NCBI GenBank assembly: GCA_029215795.1
Contig: JARDYH010000001.1
Coordinates: 397,767,154-397,831,153, forward strand
Origin: Anniella stebbinsi
Taxonomy: Eukaryota > Chordata > Lepidosauria > Squamata > Anniellidae
Length of the DNA: 64,000 nucleotides
Direction of reading: 5' to 3'
The first letter of the stretch is position 1. Each line of letters starts with the position of its first letter. The notes under the pieces were generated by a model that saw nothing but the letters and a program-made list of their open reading frames with translations, did no database searches and had not been told where the DNA came from. The translations under genes were made by a program, and so were the position numbers. Shown piece after piece: positions 34,626 through 46,667 of this stretch.

Positions 34626-36687
34626 CCTGCAATTTCCCTCCCTACAAGCTAAAAATATTTACAACCTTGAATGACATCACTAATTCTGCCCCAAACAAAT
34701 AGGTTACAAATGTGAACCAGGAAATATAAGTGGACGCTTTTTATGAATGAATATTGTACCAGCTATAAATAGAAATATAAACATATGGCAATGTATTTAC
34801 CCCATTTTTGTTTATTGGAAGGGACTGTTTTGGGGTTTTTTTAAACAGAGGCTACAGCTGATATGAAGATCGCTCAAGCTTACTCATTTCCTTATCCAGT
34901 GTTTGTCTCGTTCCATCATGCACAGAGTATCCTGAGGTAGAAGCCACTGGAAAGTAGCCACAGGTGAGCGCCACGGAAATGACATGGCCTTGTGCAGCCA
35001 CCATTCATCACTACGGAACTGAGACAGAAGTGCGCCCTTTGATCTGTGCCCCTAATCAGTATCCAAAGAGCTACGCTACTTGCGCACACGTCTGCTCAAT
35101 ATTTTAGCATTTAAGTAGATAACTGGCTGAACCAGTAAATTACGGAGCGCCCTGGTCGTGCTTTTAAAAAGGGACAAATGTCCCACACTTTAATTACAGC
35201 TTTCCAGAATGAACTGGAGGCCAAAAAAAAGTTATATTTGTAACAAAAAAATGTGTAAGAAGAAAGCCGTGGGGTGCTTCAACATTTCAGGTTAAAGGCT
35301 TTGGCTAACAACAGAGGCACTCAAAAGAAAACAGATCTGCCCCTACAGTAGATTTTAAATGGGATGAATGATAAAAGTTTAACACTGAAAAGTGGTCCTT
35401 TCAAACATGTGATCTTCAAAACAATGATGGCAGAGCAAAGTGGGGCAGATTCATGCTCTGGCAGTTCTCTTCTTTGGGCATATCTGAATGGGTCTTGCAC
35501 AGAAACAACGCCCTTATGAATTGTGGCCTTAGTCATTGTGAAATATAACTACAGTTACGTTAGCAAGGGTAAAAGATTCCTGGGCTTGGAACAAGATGCT
35601 TATAACACTGGGACCATCCCAAGAGTGGGAAAGACAGACGCAGGCAAGCAGTTCCAGGAAGGGATCCATTCCCCTTGGTCCTTTAGCTCAGCACTAGACT
35701 ACACAGTAAGAGGCCCAAGGGGCTAAATCACACCCTGAGAGATGACCATCCAGGCCCCTAGCAGAGTCCCTATTATCTTCCTTGGAGACTCTTATGCCCA
35801 TCAGCCACTTCCTCCCAAGGCCAGACACAAGCACAGTGGAGTAGGGGGCTCTTAACTCCTCGCTCCTGCAGCATGGACAGAGAAAGAGGCTGCAGGCCTT
35901 TGCACCGTCGGAGGCTCAAGAGCCCTTTGCCCATGAAACCACAATTCAGTGGACACTGCCAACAACGTTGGCCCTCCAGCTCTTGTTTGTGCTGCCCATT
36001 AACATCCAGATGAGGCTTTGTGATTTGGGGCAGCTCCCCAAAGCCAGCTGGCAACTTCATTACCCCCCCCCCCATGCACACAGCATTTTGCTGTAGGGAG
36101 ATGGGTGACTGTAGCCAGCCTATGAAATCGAACACCATTGAGAGATTTCACAGATCAGAAGTTTAATTTAAGGGTGGGAGCAGGGACAGTAAACACCAGC
36201 CCAACTGCAGCCAGTGGTCACAGGATCCTCTGCGAAGACACGCCAAGCGTCCTCTCAAGATTGGTGGGAGGCCTCCTTTCTTTTTTGCAACACAAACCAC
36301 AAGCTGTCTCTCATGGACTGATCTTCTGAGAGCTTCCTGAAAATCAGGGTGGCTCTACATTTACTTTAGCCGCAAAAGCCCAGCCTCAGGCTGGCCTAGG
36401 GCAGCGACTGTGGAGGTCAAACAGGGAGTCCCACAGCTATCGCCTTACCTCTTCCGTATCCTACAAATTCCCTGCAGTGGGAATTCAACATGTCCATCGT
36501 TTCAAAACTTGAGGGCGCCGAGATTAATTCAAGCTGAGCTTTTGACTAACAGAAAATACAAACCACCAGCTCCGGGATTTTGCAGAAACAGAAAGGGGAG
36601 AGAGCAAAAAACAACATCTTTCTGTTCCAAGCCATGAATGCTGTGTTCAAAACAACTCTCCCAAATCAGAGGCTGCTTTAAAACAAC

Positions 36688-37395
36688 CATAGAATCATAG
36701 AATCATATAGAATCATAGAATGGTAGAGTTGGAAGGGTCTATAAGGCCATCGAGTCCAACCCCCTGCTCAATGCAGGAATCCATCTTAAAGCATACCTGA
36801 CAGATGGTTGTCCAGCTGCCTCTTGAATGCCTCTAATGTGGGAGAGCCCACGACCTCCCTAGGTCATTGGTTCCATTGATGTACTGCTCTAACAGTCAGG
36901 AAGTTTTTCCTGATGTCCAGCCGGAATCTGGCTTCCTGTAACTTGAGCCCATTATTCCGAGTCCTGCACTCTGGGATGATGGAGAAGAGATCCTGACCCT
37001 CCTCTGTGGGACAACCTTTCAAGTATTTGAAGAGTGCTATCATGTCTCCCCTCAATCTTCTCTTCTCTAGGCTAAACATGCCCAGTTCTTTCAATCTCTC
37101 CTCACAGGGCTTTGTTTCCAGACCCCTGAACATCCTCGTTGCCCTCCTCTGAACCCCCTCCAGCTTGTCTGCATCCTTCTTGAAGTGTGTTGCCCAGAAC
37201 TGGACACAATACTCAAGATGGGGCCTACCCAGTTCCGATTAGACGGGGACCAGTACCTCATGCGATTTGGAAGCTATACTTCTACTAATGCAGCCCAAAG
37301 TAGCATTTGCTTTTTTTGTAGCCACATCACACTGTTGGCTCATATTCAGCTTGTGGTCTACAACAATTCCAAGATCCTTCCACATAGTATTTAAA
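36688..37395 (-). mobile_element. CR1 LINE 3' region (about 700 bp)
   Basis: On the minus strand it ends in repeated 'attctatgattctatg' units, preceded by 'cattgagcagggggttggac', 'cactctagag'-like stretches and 'aactgggtaggccccatctt'. It is longer than the 3160-3567 copy, which it matches in the 3' part. No intact reading frame is present. Confidence 0.85.
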
Positions 37396-38014
37396 GAGAG
37401 AGAGAGGGGTGGGGTGGGGGCTGAAACTGGTTTAACTCTTCCTTCTTCTCTCATAAACTAACCATAGCCCAAGTAAAGTTCTCCTCCATGCTCACACATG
37501 CAGTTCCATATACGTAAATGAGAAGGGGGTTGAGTTAAAAGTGGGCAAGGAGAGCGACTGAGAACATCAGCGTTGTATTCCACCCCTCCAATGTCCCATC
37601 TCCAGAAGCATCCAATAATCCCAATGAGCTGGGCTTCCTCTGCACTTAGACATAACGCTCTCCCGAACGGCCAGTTCCAACTTATCCTGCTCAAGGCTGC
37701 TTCGAGAGAACTTTGGTTACCCAGTGTAGCAGAAGTGGCAGTAAATTCCTGGAGGTCTCTAGGAAGAGGTCACAGTGCCATTGCAAGGCAGAAGGGCTCG
37801 ACCTCTGCATTGCCCCAGGCCGGCTCTTCATCTAAAATGATAAGGAAGGTCTACTTTCAACCCCGTGCGCACGAAAGCATTTTCTAGGATGCATTTTCTT
37901 AAGGGCAAGAAACCCAGCAGATTGTGCATTGTGAGTGCAGGCTGAGGGGGGATTGGGGAATAAGAGGCAGCCCATGGATCTCTGGGATTTATTCAAAACA
38001 CCTCTAGAACCCTC

Positions 38015-38475
38015 GGCTCAGGTCCAGTTTATCTGAAAGGCCATATTCTCCCATACGAGCCTGCCCGTGTTTTGAGATCTTCAGGGGAGGCCTTTCTCTC
38101 AGTCTCACCATCATCTTAGGCATGCCTGATGGGTACATGGGAGAGGGCCTTCTCAGTGGCTGCTCCAAGGCTCTGGAACTCCCTTCCCAGGGAAGCTAGA
38201 CTGGCTCCCTCCTTGTTACACTTTCGGGGGCAGGCAAAACTTTTTTTTGTTCCGGCAGGCCTTTGGGAATACCCTGTACTTGTGTTAATGTACTGGATTT
38301 TTTAATTGTGATTTGCTTTTTTAATTTTTTTTTTAAAAAAATTAATATTACAGGGGTTTAATTCTATTTTAACTTTTGTAAATTTATATGTTTTAGTTGC
38401 ATATGTTTTAATCTTGTAAACAGTCTTGAGTGCCAGTATTGGGGGAAAAGGTGGATATAAATAAATATAATAATA
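38015..38475 (+). mobile_element. L2-type LINE 3' end, second subfamily
   Basis: It has 'gagagggccttctcagtggc', 'tccaaggctctggaactccc', an AT-rich stretch and a 'ggtggatataaataaatata' end. It is a relative of 33728-34266 with a different 3' UTR. Confidence 0.7.
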
Positions 38476-39611
38476 ATACCCTCCCAGAACCCTTCAATGA
38501 TCCAAAGTCCAAAAGCACTACAAACCTAAATTGCCTGGAGATTTAATCAGTCCCTCCCTGCAATTCTCATTCCCTCCTCCCCAAACACCCAACGCTCTCC
38601 CTGAATGCACCAACCCACCCTTCAAAGTGTTCACTAAGTTTTCCCTCATAACCCTCTCCCTCCAAAACATGGGCTAGCCAAGCACCCCATAGAAAGAAGA
38701 GACGCGGTTCCAAGAGATGTTGCATGCAACGTCTAAGATCCTTGTTTGGTTCTGACTTGTTTTCACACCTTGCTGCACAGCAGGGAGCCTTCCCAACAGA
38801 CTCCTCATACAGGAAGCGCTGTAGTTATTCTCCAAATATTGAAGAAGCAAAGGCTGGAGAAAGAAAGTTGCGAGCTGCCACAAGGGAAGAGTTTCTCTGC
38901 AAAGGTGGGGCGGAGGGGGGGAGCCAGTAGGATTAAAAATAGTGGCAAAAAATGCAAGGCACGCTTGGCTCTACAGGGTCAGCTTCTCCTGGACCAAATC
39001 CAAGTGATAACAGCGATGGAATTTTACACTGGAGCGTTTTCTGCAGAAAAATAAATGCCAGGGGCTTTGACATAAACATCGCCAAGCGAACCGAGCTATT
39101 TATTTGGAGAAGGGGAGCCCAGAATCCAGACATAGTGTTTATTAGCCTCACTGACATTTGTTGGGGGGAGACACCCCCTCCCGCAAATTATTCTGTTAAA
39201 AATAAACAGCGGCCATCGCCAAGTGGGGTCAGAGACACAAAGATACGAGATCTGGTTCTGGGCAAGAAGCAGCGGAGGGTGGAGAGAAGGCGATGTTGCT
39301 GAGGGCAGCTGCAAGGAGCTCATGCAGACAACCGGGAAAGAGCTTGGTGTGTGGTCCTGCCAGTGGAATTCTGGGCGCTGCTGCCAGCCCAGTGCAGCCA
39401 ACAAGGAGGGAAGGAGGGGGGCGGGGATGCTGACTGGGATGTGGGGCAGGGGCTGCCTTCCTGGCTCTGGCACACCGATAGCTGTGCATGAAATGAGAAA
39501 GGCAGGCTCCCCTTCTAGCTATCTCGGCCACAGCAGCAACGATGGTTCTGCGACGCAATCGGGAATCGTGCCAAAGGAATCCCTGGGAAGACTGCCGGAG
39601 AAGACTGCTTC

Positions 39612-39690
39612 AGGGCTTACAGCTCCCACGATCCCTCACCCTTGGCTATGCTGGTGAGGGATGATGGGAGCTGTAGGCCGAAACATTGTT
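39612..39690. mobile_element. Short foldback repeat
   Basis: 'cttacagctcccacgatccctcac' pairs with 'gtgagggatgatgggagctgtag' across a short loop. It is related to the 'ggactgcaactccca' hAT family at 7423-7556. Confidence 0.55.
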
Positions 39691-40937
39691 TTCCTGAAGT
39701 GCAGCATTCAAGGTAGCTGCACCTGGGCATGTCAGGAAAGACATGAATGGCCCAAGCAGGCTTCACAGCACAAGCATCGCAATAACGCTCCAGTGACTGG
39801 GGTTATGATTTGCTTTCGATGGTGCACACTGAGCCGCTGCAATTGCAAGGGCAGCGTTCATCCTTGCAAAATCAAGTCCCAGGACTGGTGCGCTATAAAA
39901 CCTCACTGATGTTGGGCTATTGGATCCGAGGTCCCTAAATTGCCATTGTTGGCTTTGCAAAGGATCTCTCTCCGCATGGCTGTGTTCAAGGAACAGGCCC
40001 AAACAGCAAAGCTGAGCAGTGCTTTGCAATAAGGTCAGAGGACAAAGGCCAGGCAGAGTGGTGTGGGTCTGCATTGCATAATCAGAAGACAGATCAATGG
40101 CATCTTAAAAGAAGAGAGGCACCACCTTCTCCTGAGCCACTGACTCTTTTGTCTTCCAGTCTGTGTTTCACAGGCTCCACCGCCTGATGGCAGATGCTTC
40201 TCTGCCTGGAAAGGCTCACAGATGGTGGACCCAAGTGAGAAAGCCTTCCAGTCTCTCTCTCTCTGAGAGAGAGGAAAGAAGTCCAAATGTGGTCAAGATG
40301 CCAGTTGACCTAGATGAGGTTAGGGATCAATTCTAACAATTCACCCAGTGAATTCTCCACCTTATCTTACTGCCCCTTGTGCCACCTTAAAGACAGAGCT
40401 GCTTAGCGCTACTGATCTTTTCTTCTTTCTACACCAAGTTTATACCTGAGTAATCTATTTACTCAAATTCTGGCACGGCAGCTCTAAACATATAGAAAGC
40501 TCAAGGCAAAACACTGATGAAGATGACAAATTAAATCAACAGTCTCAATTAATGTCACTGTCGTGTCTCTCCATCCAGATCTCAGCATTGCCTTGAGGAG
40601 GATGCAGATTCAGATGGATCACAAGGCCATCACAAGGGGGGGGGGAGTCCCTGACATCTTCGTCTGTATCCTCTCAGCCTTGAGACGTGGCTCTCAGGCT
40701 CTAACGATGACTCCTCTGTGGCCTTTCCTACTTCACAGCCATGCCAGAACGTGAGGCTTCAGAATCAGACCTGGCCCTTTAAGGATTCCAAGCAGCTCTT
40801 TTAAAGGGGTGGAGTTATGTGAAGGTGACGCCCAGCTAGTCTTTAAAAGCTTTAGAAGACTCCAGCCCTTTGCTGAGACAACTTCTTTTAATTGCTTAGC
40901 TAGCAGAGTGCACTGGGAGCTATCCAGGGTCCTGATT

Positions 40938-41120
40938 AAGAACATAAGAAAAGCCATGCTGGATCCGACCAAGGGTCCATCTAATCCAACAATCTCTTCT
41001 CACAGTGGCCAACCAGATGTCAACCAGGGACCCACAAGCAGGACACGGTGCATCAGCACCCTCCCACCCATGTTCCCCAGCAACTGGTGAATATAGGCTT
41101 AATGCCTCTGATACTGAAGA
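40938..41120 (-). mobile_element. CR1-like 3' end fragment
   Basis: 'gaacataagaaaagccatgc', 'cacagtggccaaccagatgt' and 'gttccccagcaactggtg' are the complement of the 28640-28978 family. Confidence 0.75.
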
Positions 41121-41519
41121 ATTGCTGCTGCAACTACATCAATGTGAACTGATGAACCTTGACCTGACTTGTCATAGCTTGGTTTGGCTCAACCTGACTG
41201 ACTTGACTGAACCTGACTTTCTATAACTTAACCTACTCTGACTTGCCTTGTAGTAAGCTGGCTTCGACCTGACTTACTTTAACCTGAATCTGCTCAGCTC
41301 AGCTCTTCTCTTGCAGGCCTCAAGGCCTGAAGAAACAGGAAAGTCACAGGCATTGCTCAATAGCTGTCAAAGAATGCTATTTGCGCAATCTCAGAGTGCT
41401 ATATGGCACAATAAAGAGCACCAGCTAAAGTGCTGATTGGAAGGAGATGCTCCGTTCTCTACAGAAGTAGCAAAGTTACCATTTGTAAGCCAGGAAAATG
41501 GAATTTCTCCACAACCAAA

Positions 41520-41700
41520 GGAGAGCCTGGCTGCTGGATCAGACCAAAGGCCTCTTGAGTAGCACATCCTATTTCCCACAATGGCCAACTGGATGCCCCT
41601 GGGAAGCCCACTGGCAGAACCCGAGGGCAATAACACCCACCCACTGTTGTTCCTGTGCGACTGGTAATTTACAGACATACTCTCAAAGAACTCTAAAATC
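41520..41700 (-). mobile_element. CR1-like 3' end fragment, diverged
   Basis: 'ggctgctggatcagaccaaa' and 'cccacaatggccaactggat' match the family at 40938-41120. Confidence 0.65.
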
Positions 41701-42608
41701 TTAGCAAGGCTGAAAATCAGACAGACGTTTCACTGTAAGGAATCAGTGCTGACACCCCTTCAGTTTCCCCCTTATTTATAAACTTTCAATGATGACCTTA
41801 GTTCTTGCCCCAGAGGTCTTAAAGAAAAGGGGACCCTTCTCCAGCTAGAAGGAGGTAGTAACCATTTTATCCAACAAAAGAGTATGCAAGATGGAACCCT
41901 AAATTTGTATTCTGCTCAAGTGATCAGTGATTGGTTTAAATGGCACCCCCCCACAAAAGTAAGTTGAACAAATTGAACAGATCTATATTATGAACACACC
42001 ACTCCAACTACTTGTACTCAGATCAATCCCAATGCCTTTAAGAGACCAATTCTAGGGAAGCAGCCCAAGGATGCTGCATAAATGGCTGGCTTTTTAAATC
42101 CAACATGCCACTTAAGGAGAAGCCAGAGAAAAGCCAAGCCTTCCTGCCATACTGAGCAATCCAGATTAAAACAACAACAACCAACAGTGTGATTTAATAA
42201 CTGCCAGCCTCAAGAAAACCTATTCAGAAAAGTCCAGGATAGAAGTAGTTGGCAAAGAGTAGGTAGATCCTTTATTCTTCTTGAGCATATCTTCAGGGAT
42301 AAAAAGAGTTGCAGTAAGTCTCAGAAATCCAGTGAATGTTGATACATACTGGTAATTCTTAAGATTTAGAGAGCAAACTATCAGAATATTCCAACATTTA
42401 CCACTAATCCCTCAGAGCCAAATGAATGCTTTCAGCAGACAGCCCGATTTCCAGAAAGGTGTTTTCCATGTCATAAGTTTAAACATCAAAGAAAAGCCTC
42501 ACAATAGAAATAATTCTGACATTTCCCTTTGGGCCTCCTAAAATCTTAAAAATTACCAGTAAATGTCAACATAGATATTTTATTTATTTATAGTCTGCAT
42601 TTTTATAT

Positions 42609-42625
42609 AACAATATTCTAAGTCG
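42609..42625. repeat. L1 target-site duplication, left copy
   Basis: The 17-mer aacaatattctaagtcg is repeated exactly at 43434-43450, bracketing the L1. Confidence 0.9.
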
Positions 42626-43433
42626 TGAGATATATAAAATATTGATAGAAGAGGAATTTCAGGACTCACTTAAGGTTATAAAAGAGCTATGGGAAGAAGA
42701 GGTAAAGGGAAAAATTAATGATGATAACTGGGGGAGGATATGGAATGTAAGAATGTTAAAGTTACTGTCGATTAGAATCAAGGAGAACTACTATTAGACA
42801 GTTTGGAGATGGTATCTAACACCTGTAAGATTTCACCAGTTTGATAAAAAAGTGTCTAAGAATTGTTGGAGGGGATGTCAGGAGGTTGGGACCTATTTTC
42901 ATATGTGGTGGAGCTGTGAACAAGTACAAAAATTTTGGGAAAGGGTTTTTAAAGAAATAAGTGATATAATTGGAAGTAAATTGGAACTAAACCCAAAGTT
43001 AGCTCTACTAGCAATATGGGATAGGGTGAATAAGCATATAATAAATAGAGAATTGGTAAACAACCTCCTGGCACCTGTTAGAATAATGATTGCTAAAAAT
43101 TGGAAAGGGCAACGAAGCTATACAATAGAAGATTGGTATAAAGAAATTTGGGATATGGCTTTGAATGATATGTTGACATGTAAAATGAAAATAAAGAGGG
43201 GAATGTCCAGTAAGAGTGATTTTGGAGAAATATGGAGTCCCTTTTTGGAATATGTTTTAAGATCGGGAAAGGGACAAACGCCTTCAAAAGAATCGTTAAA
43301 ATTTTGGAAGGAGGAAGAATGATTATGAGAAGGTCTCGGGGGGGGGGTGCACGGGGGAAGTTGAGGGTTGTATTGTGTATTATGTGTATGTTTATTGTGT
43401 TGAAATTAATAAAAAGTATATAAAAAAAACAAC
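42626..43433 (+). mobile_element. 5'-truncated L1 LINE with target-site duplication
   Basis: The insert encodes the C-terminal part of an L1-type ORF2. The frame 42852-43322 includes CWRGCQEVGTYFHMWWSCEQ and later WKGQRSYTIEDWYKEIWDMA; the CW-x-C ... T-x-x-H-M-W-W-x-C pattern is the L1 C-terminal domain. It ends in a short 3' UTR and an A-rich tail. A perfect 17-bp direct repeat flanks it. Confidence 0.88.
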
Positions 43434-43450
43434 AACAATATTCTAAGTCG
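43434..43450. repeat. L1 target-site duplication, right copy
   Basis: This is identical to 42609-42625 and follows the A-rich L1 tail directly. Confidence 0.9.
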
Positions 43451-43566
43451 CTAATAAGTTAATTAAACACCAATCATAAAATACAAGCAATAAACATTGC
43501 ACTAGAATAGCACAACAGGGACATAAAGCCACATCAGTGTCATAGGTGGTTATTTTTAAAAAAAAT

Positions 43567-43579
43567 AGTAGTAGTAGTA

Positions 43580-43615
<36 letters not shown>
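43567..43615. repeat. (TAG)n(TAA)n microsatellite
   Basis: TAG units pass into a longer TAA run. Confidence 0.95.
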
Positions 43616-43921
43616 TAGAACACAGCAACAGTCAAAAATCAAGTGAATCTTAACAAGTGATTCTTAATGGCCCATCTGAATGTAAGCAAAGAAGATTTAG
43701 ATAAGCCCTGAGCTGCCCCATATTTAAGCAATTCAATCCAGCCGCTCCTTCTGGAAGGAAGCAAGAGACTAGCTAAACACCTGCCTTCATGTATCTAGAA
43801 TGTAACCGGCAGATCAATAATTCATATGTGGCTCTACCAAGCAAAAAGCACAACCCTTTGACTTTCTCCCTGAACATTGGTGCTTTCTTTGGAAAGGCGG
43901 CAGAGCTGTGGACAGACTCAC

Positions 43922-44110
43922 CCAAGCCACTGATGGTGTGTGTCAAGTCGCTGGCTTCCAGGAGGATCGGCCCGTTCTCTTGTTGGCCTTCTTCCTTGTA
44001 GTACAACTTGTAGCCTTGGACTGCCGCCGTGTCCTCCAAGTCTTGCTGCCACCTCACCGTGATAGTTGTGCAGTTCATGGGCTCCAAATGCAGCTCAGGA
44101 GATTTCGGTG
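43922..44110 (-). CDS. PRTG: PRTG FN3 first half
   Basis: This 189-bp exon (acceptor TTTTCCTAG, donor GTGAGT) encodes [20 protein letters not shown], then [20 protein letters not shown] and [20 protein letters not shown]. The VRWQQ tryptophan and the [11 protein letters not shown]-strand mark the first half of an FNIII domain. NCT is a potential N-glycosylation site. The sequence is almost that of mammalian protogenin. Confidence 0.95.
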
Positions 44111-44824
44111 CTAGGAAAAGAACAGATTTCTTTGTCATGTCGGAGATACGAGCAGCATTTTTAGAACCCAGGAAGGAACTGCCTGATATCAAGTCACACA
44201 GTTGGTTCATAACCTACACTGATTGGTAGTTTCCAGGGTCTCAGACAGGGGTCTCTCTGAACCCTCCCTGAGATGCTGCTGTGGGTTGAACTGGAGATTG
44301 TGTGCATGCAAAGTGAGTGGTCCATCCCTGAGCTACAACCTTTCCCTTTCTGCAAAAGCATGCCCTAGACTTCCAGTACATCAAAAGTCACTGACCTGGT
44401 TTGCACATCATGACCGCCCACTGTGGCAAAATAAGAATGCATTGGGACAAAGCTTTTAACATGCCACAGCCCTGCTCCATTCACAGAATTTTACAAGGAT
44501 TCCCTCCCATGTTACCCATTGCTTCTTCCATCTTTTTCTCTCCACAAAAGAAAATAACTGTTAAGGGAGGAAAGAACGAATAATTGCATTTGACCGAGAG
44601 AAGCCGGAGCTATCCATCTGGAAGTATCTTAAGTTAAGGCAAAAGTGGCCGATTTTTAAGTTAAGGCAAAAGTGGCCGACTTTTTGGAATGGCAGGTTTC
44701 AGGACAACTTTTAACCCTATGTACTTTAACACGGCTGGGTTTATGTATTTATTGCAGAATAATTTATTTACACTGTTACTGATCTTGCCAATATATAAAA
44801 CATTAAGTAAGAAAGAGAATCCAC
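44111..44824 (-). other. PRTG intron (exon 10-11)
   Basis: This 714-bp intron contains a 25-26-bp tandem duplication near 44631-44683. Nothing else was recognised. Confidence 0.85.
44631..44683. repeat. Tandem duplication of about 26 bp
   Basis: 'aagttaaggcaaaagtggcc' plus a few bases is present twice, head to tail, with one difference. It is a recent local duplication. Confidence 0.8.
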
Positions 44825-45130
44825 CTTTGACACTTGTAGCTTTTGGAGTGCGGTGGGATGTCCACAGGGATGCTTCTCCCCAGCCAATCCGTGTCGCTGC
44901 AGATATACGAACTAAATAGATGCTGTCGGGTTTCAGGCCCCCGAGAAGATGCTCATATGCCGTGCCTGGAAGCTCTAGGACTTGAACTGTGCTCTCGGTG
45001 CTGAGGCGAAACGACAATTGAAAAGAGACCACCTGCCCTCGTCTATACTTGGCTGGAATTGGCAGCCACGAGATGAGAATATCTGTGGGACTTCGGCTGG
45101 TCAAGCTGATTTCGGGAGCCCTCAGGGGGA
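44825..45130 (-). CDS. PRTG: PRTG FN2, complete domain in one exon
   Basis: This 306-bp exon (acceptor CCTCTACAG, donor GTGGAT) encodes a whole FNIII domain: [60 protein letters not shown] and on to [11 protein letters not shown]. The tryptophan of ISWLPIP, the [11 protein letters not shown]-strand tyrosine and the G-strand region are in place. It is the only FNIII domain here not split by an intron. The donor GTGGAT is weak, yet the phase into FN3 is exact. Confidence 0.96.
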
Positions 45131-46205
45131 CTGTAGAGGAGGAAATTGAGATGGGTAAGCGATTACCAACAAAACGCGACCCTGAAGCCATTTCTGTTGC
45201 TACTGTACATTCAGTTAATAGTTCCTTCAATGGAACAAGAAGACCTCTAGAATCAGGTTGGTTTGGTTGACAACTGGTGTTGGCCAAACTGCCTTTCTTG
45301 TTGCTAGTGCAGCAAGAGCCAAGAAGGGTGCACTATGTAGTAATGGCCTTCACTAAAGCCTCCTGATTTTAATCAGAGGTTCCCTGTAGGACAAGGCCTT
45401 CCTTAGCTATTTGCAAGAAGCACAACAAACCTTGCAAGTTCTCTTGCACAAACCTCACTCAGCCAGGCTCAGGAGCTATTTCACATGCACACATACACAC
45501 AAAATGTTTGGCCCGATACATTTTGATGCTCAAGTGTGAAAATGCAAAATGTCACCACAAAGGTTCTCCAATCAGCTTCATGGGATGTCCCTAGGATAGG
45601 GTGACCAGATAAAATCCAGGTCAGGGCTCATGTAACTTTAACAGTTGTAGAGAAAAGGGAATTTCAGCCAGTGTCATTTGTATGCAATTAGTTCCTGGTG
45701 AAATCCCCTCTTCATCACAACAGTTAAAGTTGCAGAGACCCTGCCTTCTTTTGTATTTGGTCCCTCTAGTATAGTGCCTGCAACTTTAACTGTTGTAATG
45801 GAGAGGGAATTTCACCAGATATGAATTGCATACAAATGACACTGGCTGAAATTCCCTTTTCTCTACAACTGTTAAAGTTACATGAGCCCTGACCTGGATT
45901 TTATCTGGTCACCCTACCCTAGGATCTAGTATTATGAGAGAGGGAGAAAAATGTCTCCCTATTCACATTTTCCACACCATGCATAACTCTCTCTCCCCAT
46001 TTAAATCCCTCCTTCAGACACAGGCTTGGTGCTTTTTCCATGATACACTTTTGTACACCTGAGGACAAGACTTTTCAGCACTGAAGCAGCTTACAGTGGC
46101 ATCTGTAGGAATGTTAGATCTCCTAGAAGTGGGCCCTGAGGTTTTGGAATGGAGCCTCTTTTCCCCGGCGAGATCACAGACTTTTGCTCACAGAGGTCCA
46201 CTTAC
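45131..46205 (-). other. PRTG intron (exon 9-10)
   Basis: This 1.07-kb intron contains a hAT-type foldback element (45597-45916). Nothing else was recognised. Confidence 0.85.
45597..45916. mobile_element. Foldback hAT-type MITE, copy 2
   Basis: This 320-bp palindrome has ends TAGGGTGACC ... GGTCACCCTA. A perfect 8-bp duplication, ccctagga, flanks it (45589-45596 and 45917-45924). Both arms carry 'gataaaatccaggtcagggc' or its complement, a subfamily shared with 58102-58421. Confidence 0.92.
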
Positions 46206-46370
46206 TGTCTTCCAGGGTATGCTGTGTCACGTGGTCCGACATCTGGCTAGCCCCCATGGGCATGTAGGCCACAATATAGAAAGTGTAGTTGCTGGCAGGC
46301 TCCAGGTCATCAATGATATAATGCGTTGTGTCATTTCCAATAACCACTTGATATTCTTCATTATTTAAAC
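46206..46370 (-). CDS. PRTG: PRTG FN1 second half
   Basis: This 165-bp exon (acceptor TTTATTCCAG, donor GTAAGT) encodes [20 protein letters not shown], then [20 protein letters not shown] and [14 protein letters not shown]. The [16 protein letters not shown] strand is typical FNIII. NDT and NYT are possible glycosylation sites. It is nearly identical to mammalian protogenin. Confidence 0.96.
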
Positions 46371-46494
46371 CTGGAATAAACAAAGAATTTACAGAAACAA
46401 AAAATGACTGAAACCTCTCTGAAGGAATAGAAGTTTAGGGCCGTCACCTTATGAACCCTTGTGTGTAAACCAGATGGACATAAATCCATGAGAT

Positions 46495-46660
46495 TTATTT
46501 ACAGAATTACAGAGTTGGAAAGGACCTTGGAGGAAATCTAGTGTTCAGTGCAGGGTCTACGCTGAGCAAGATGCAACCACAGCCTCTCTGCTAGTTGGCT
46601 GTACAGACTCTGTTTAAATACGTCCAGCAAAGGAGAGACCACTCCTTTCCAAGACAGTGA
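46495..46660 (-). mobile_element. CR1 3' end, left part of an interrupted copy
   Basis: 'acagaattacagagttggaa' and 'gaccactcctttcc' are the complement of the extreme CR1 3' end. The upstream part of the same copy continues at 47335-47530. Confidence 0.7.
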
Positions 46661-46667
46661 CAGGGTT

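Larger units (their letters stand above)
21223..43921 (-). other. PRTG long intron (exon 11-12), 22.7 kb
   Basis: It interrupts FN3 and holds most of the repeats in the window: tRNA-derived SINEs (22190-22370, 26192-26345), foldback elements (26974-27157, 27338-27620, 39612-39690), CR1 (28640-28978, 36688-37395, 40938-41120, 41520-41700), LINE fragments (29930-30330, 30335-30600, 33728-34266, 38015-38475), an L1 (42626-43433) and microsatellites. In 22800-26190, 31000-33700, 34650-36680 and 41720-42600 I recognise nothing beyond low-complexity runs. Confidence 0.85.

Noticed and set aside
42852..43322. 156-codon frame as a gene
   Set aside because: It is the C-terminal part of an L1 ORF2 within an insertion that has a target duplication and an A-rich tail.
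43567..43615. Leucine-rich frame at 43443-43628 (minus)
   Set aside because: It is the translation of a TAA/TAG microsatellite.
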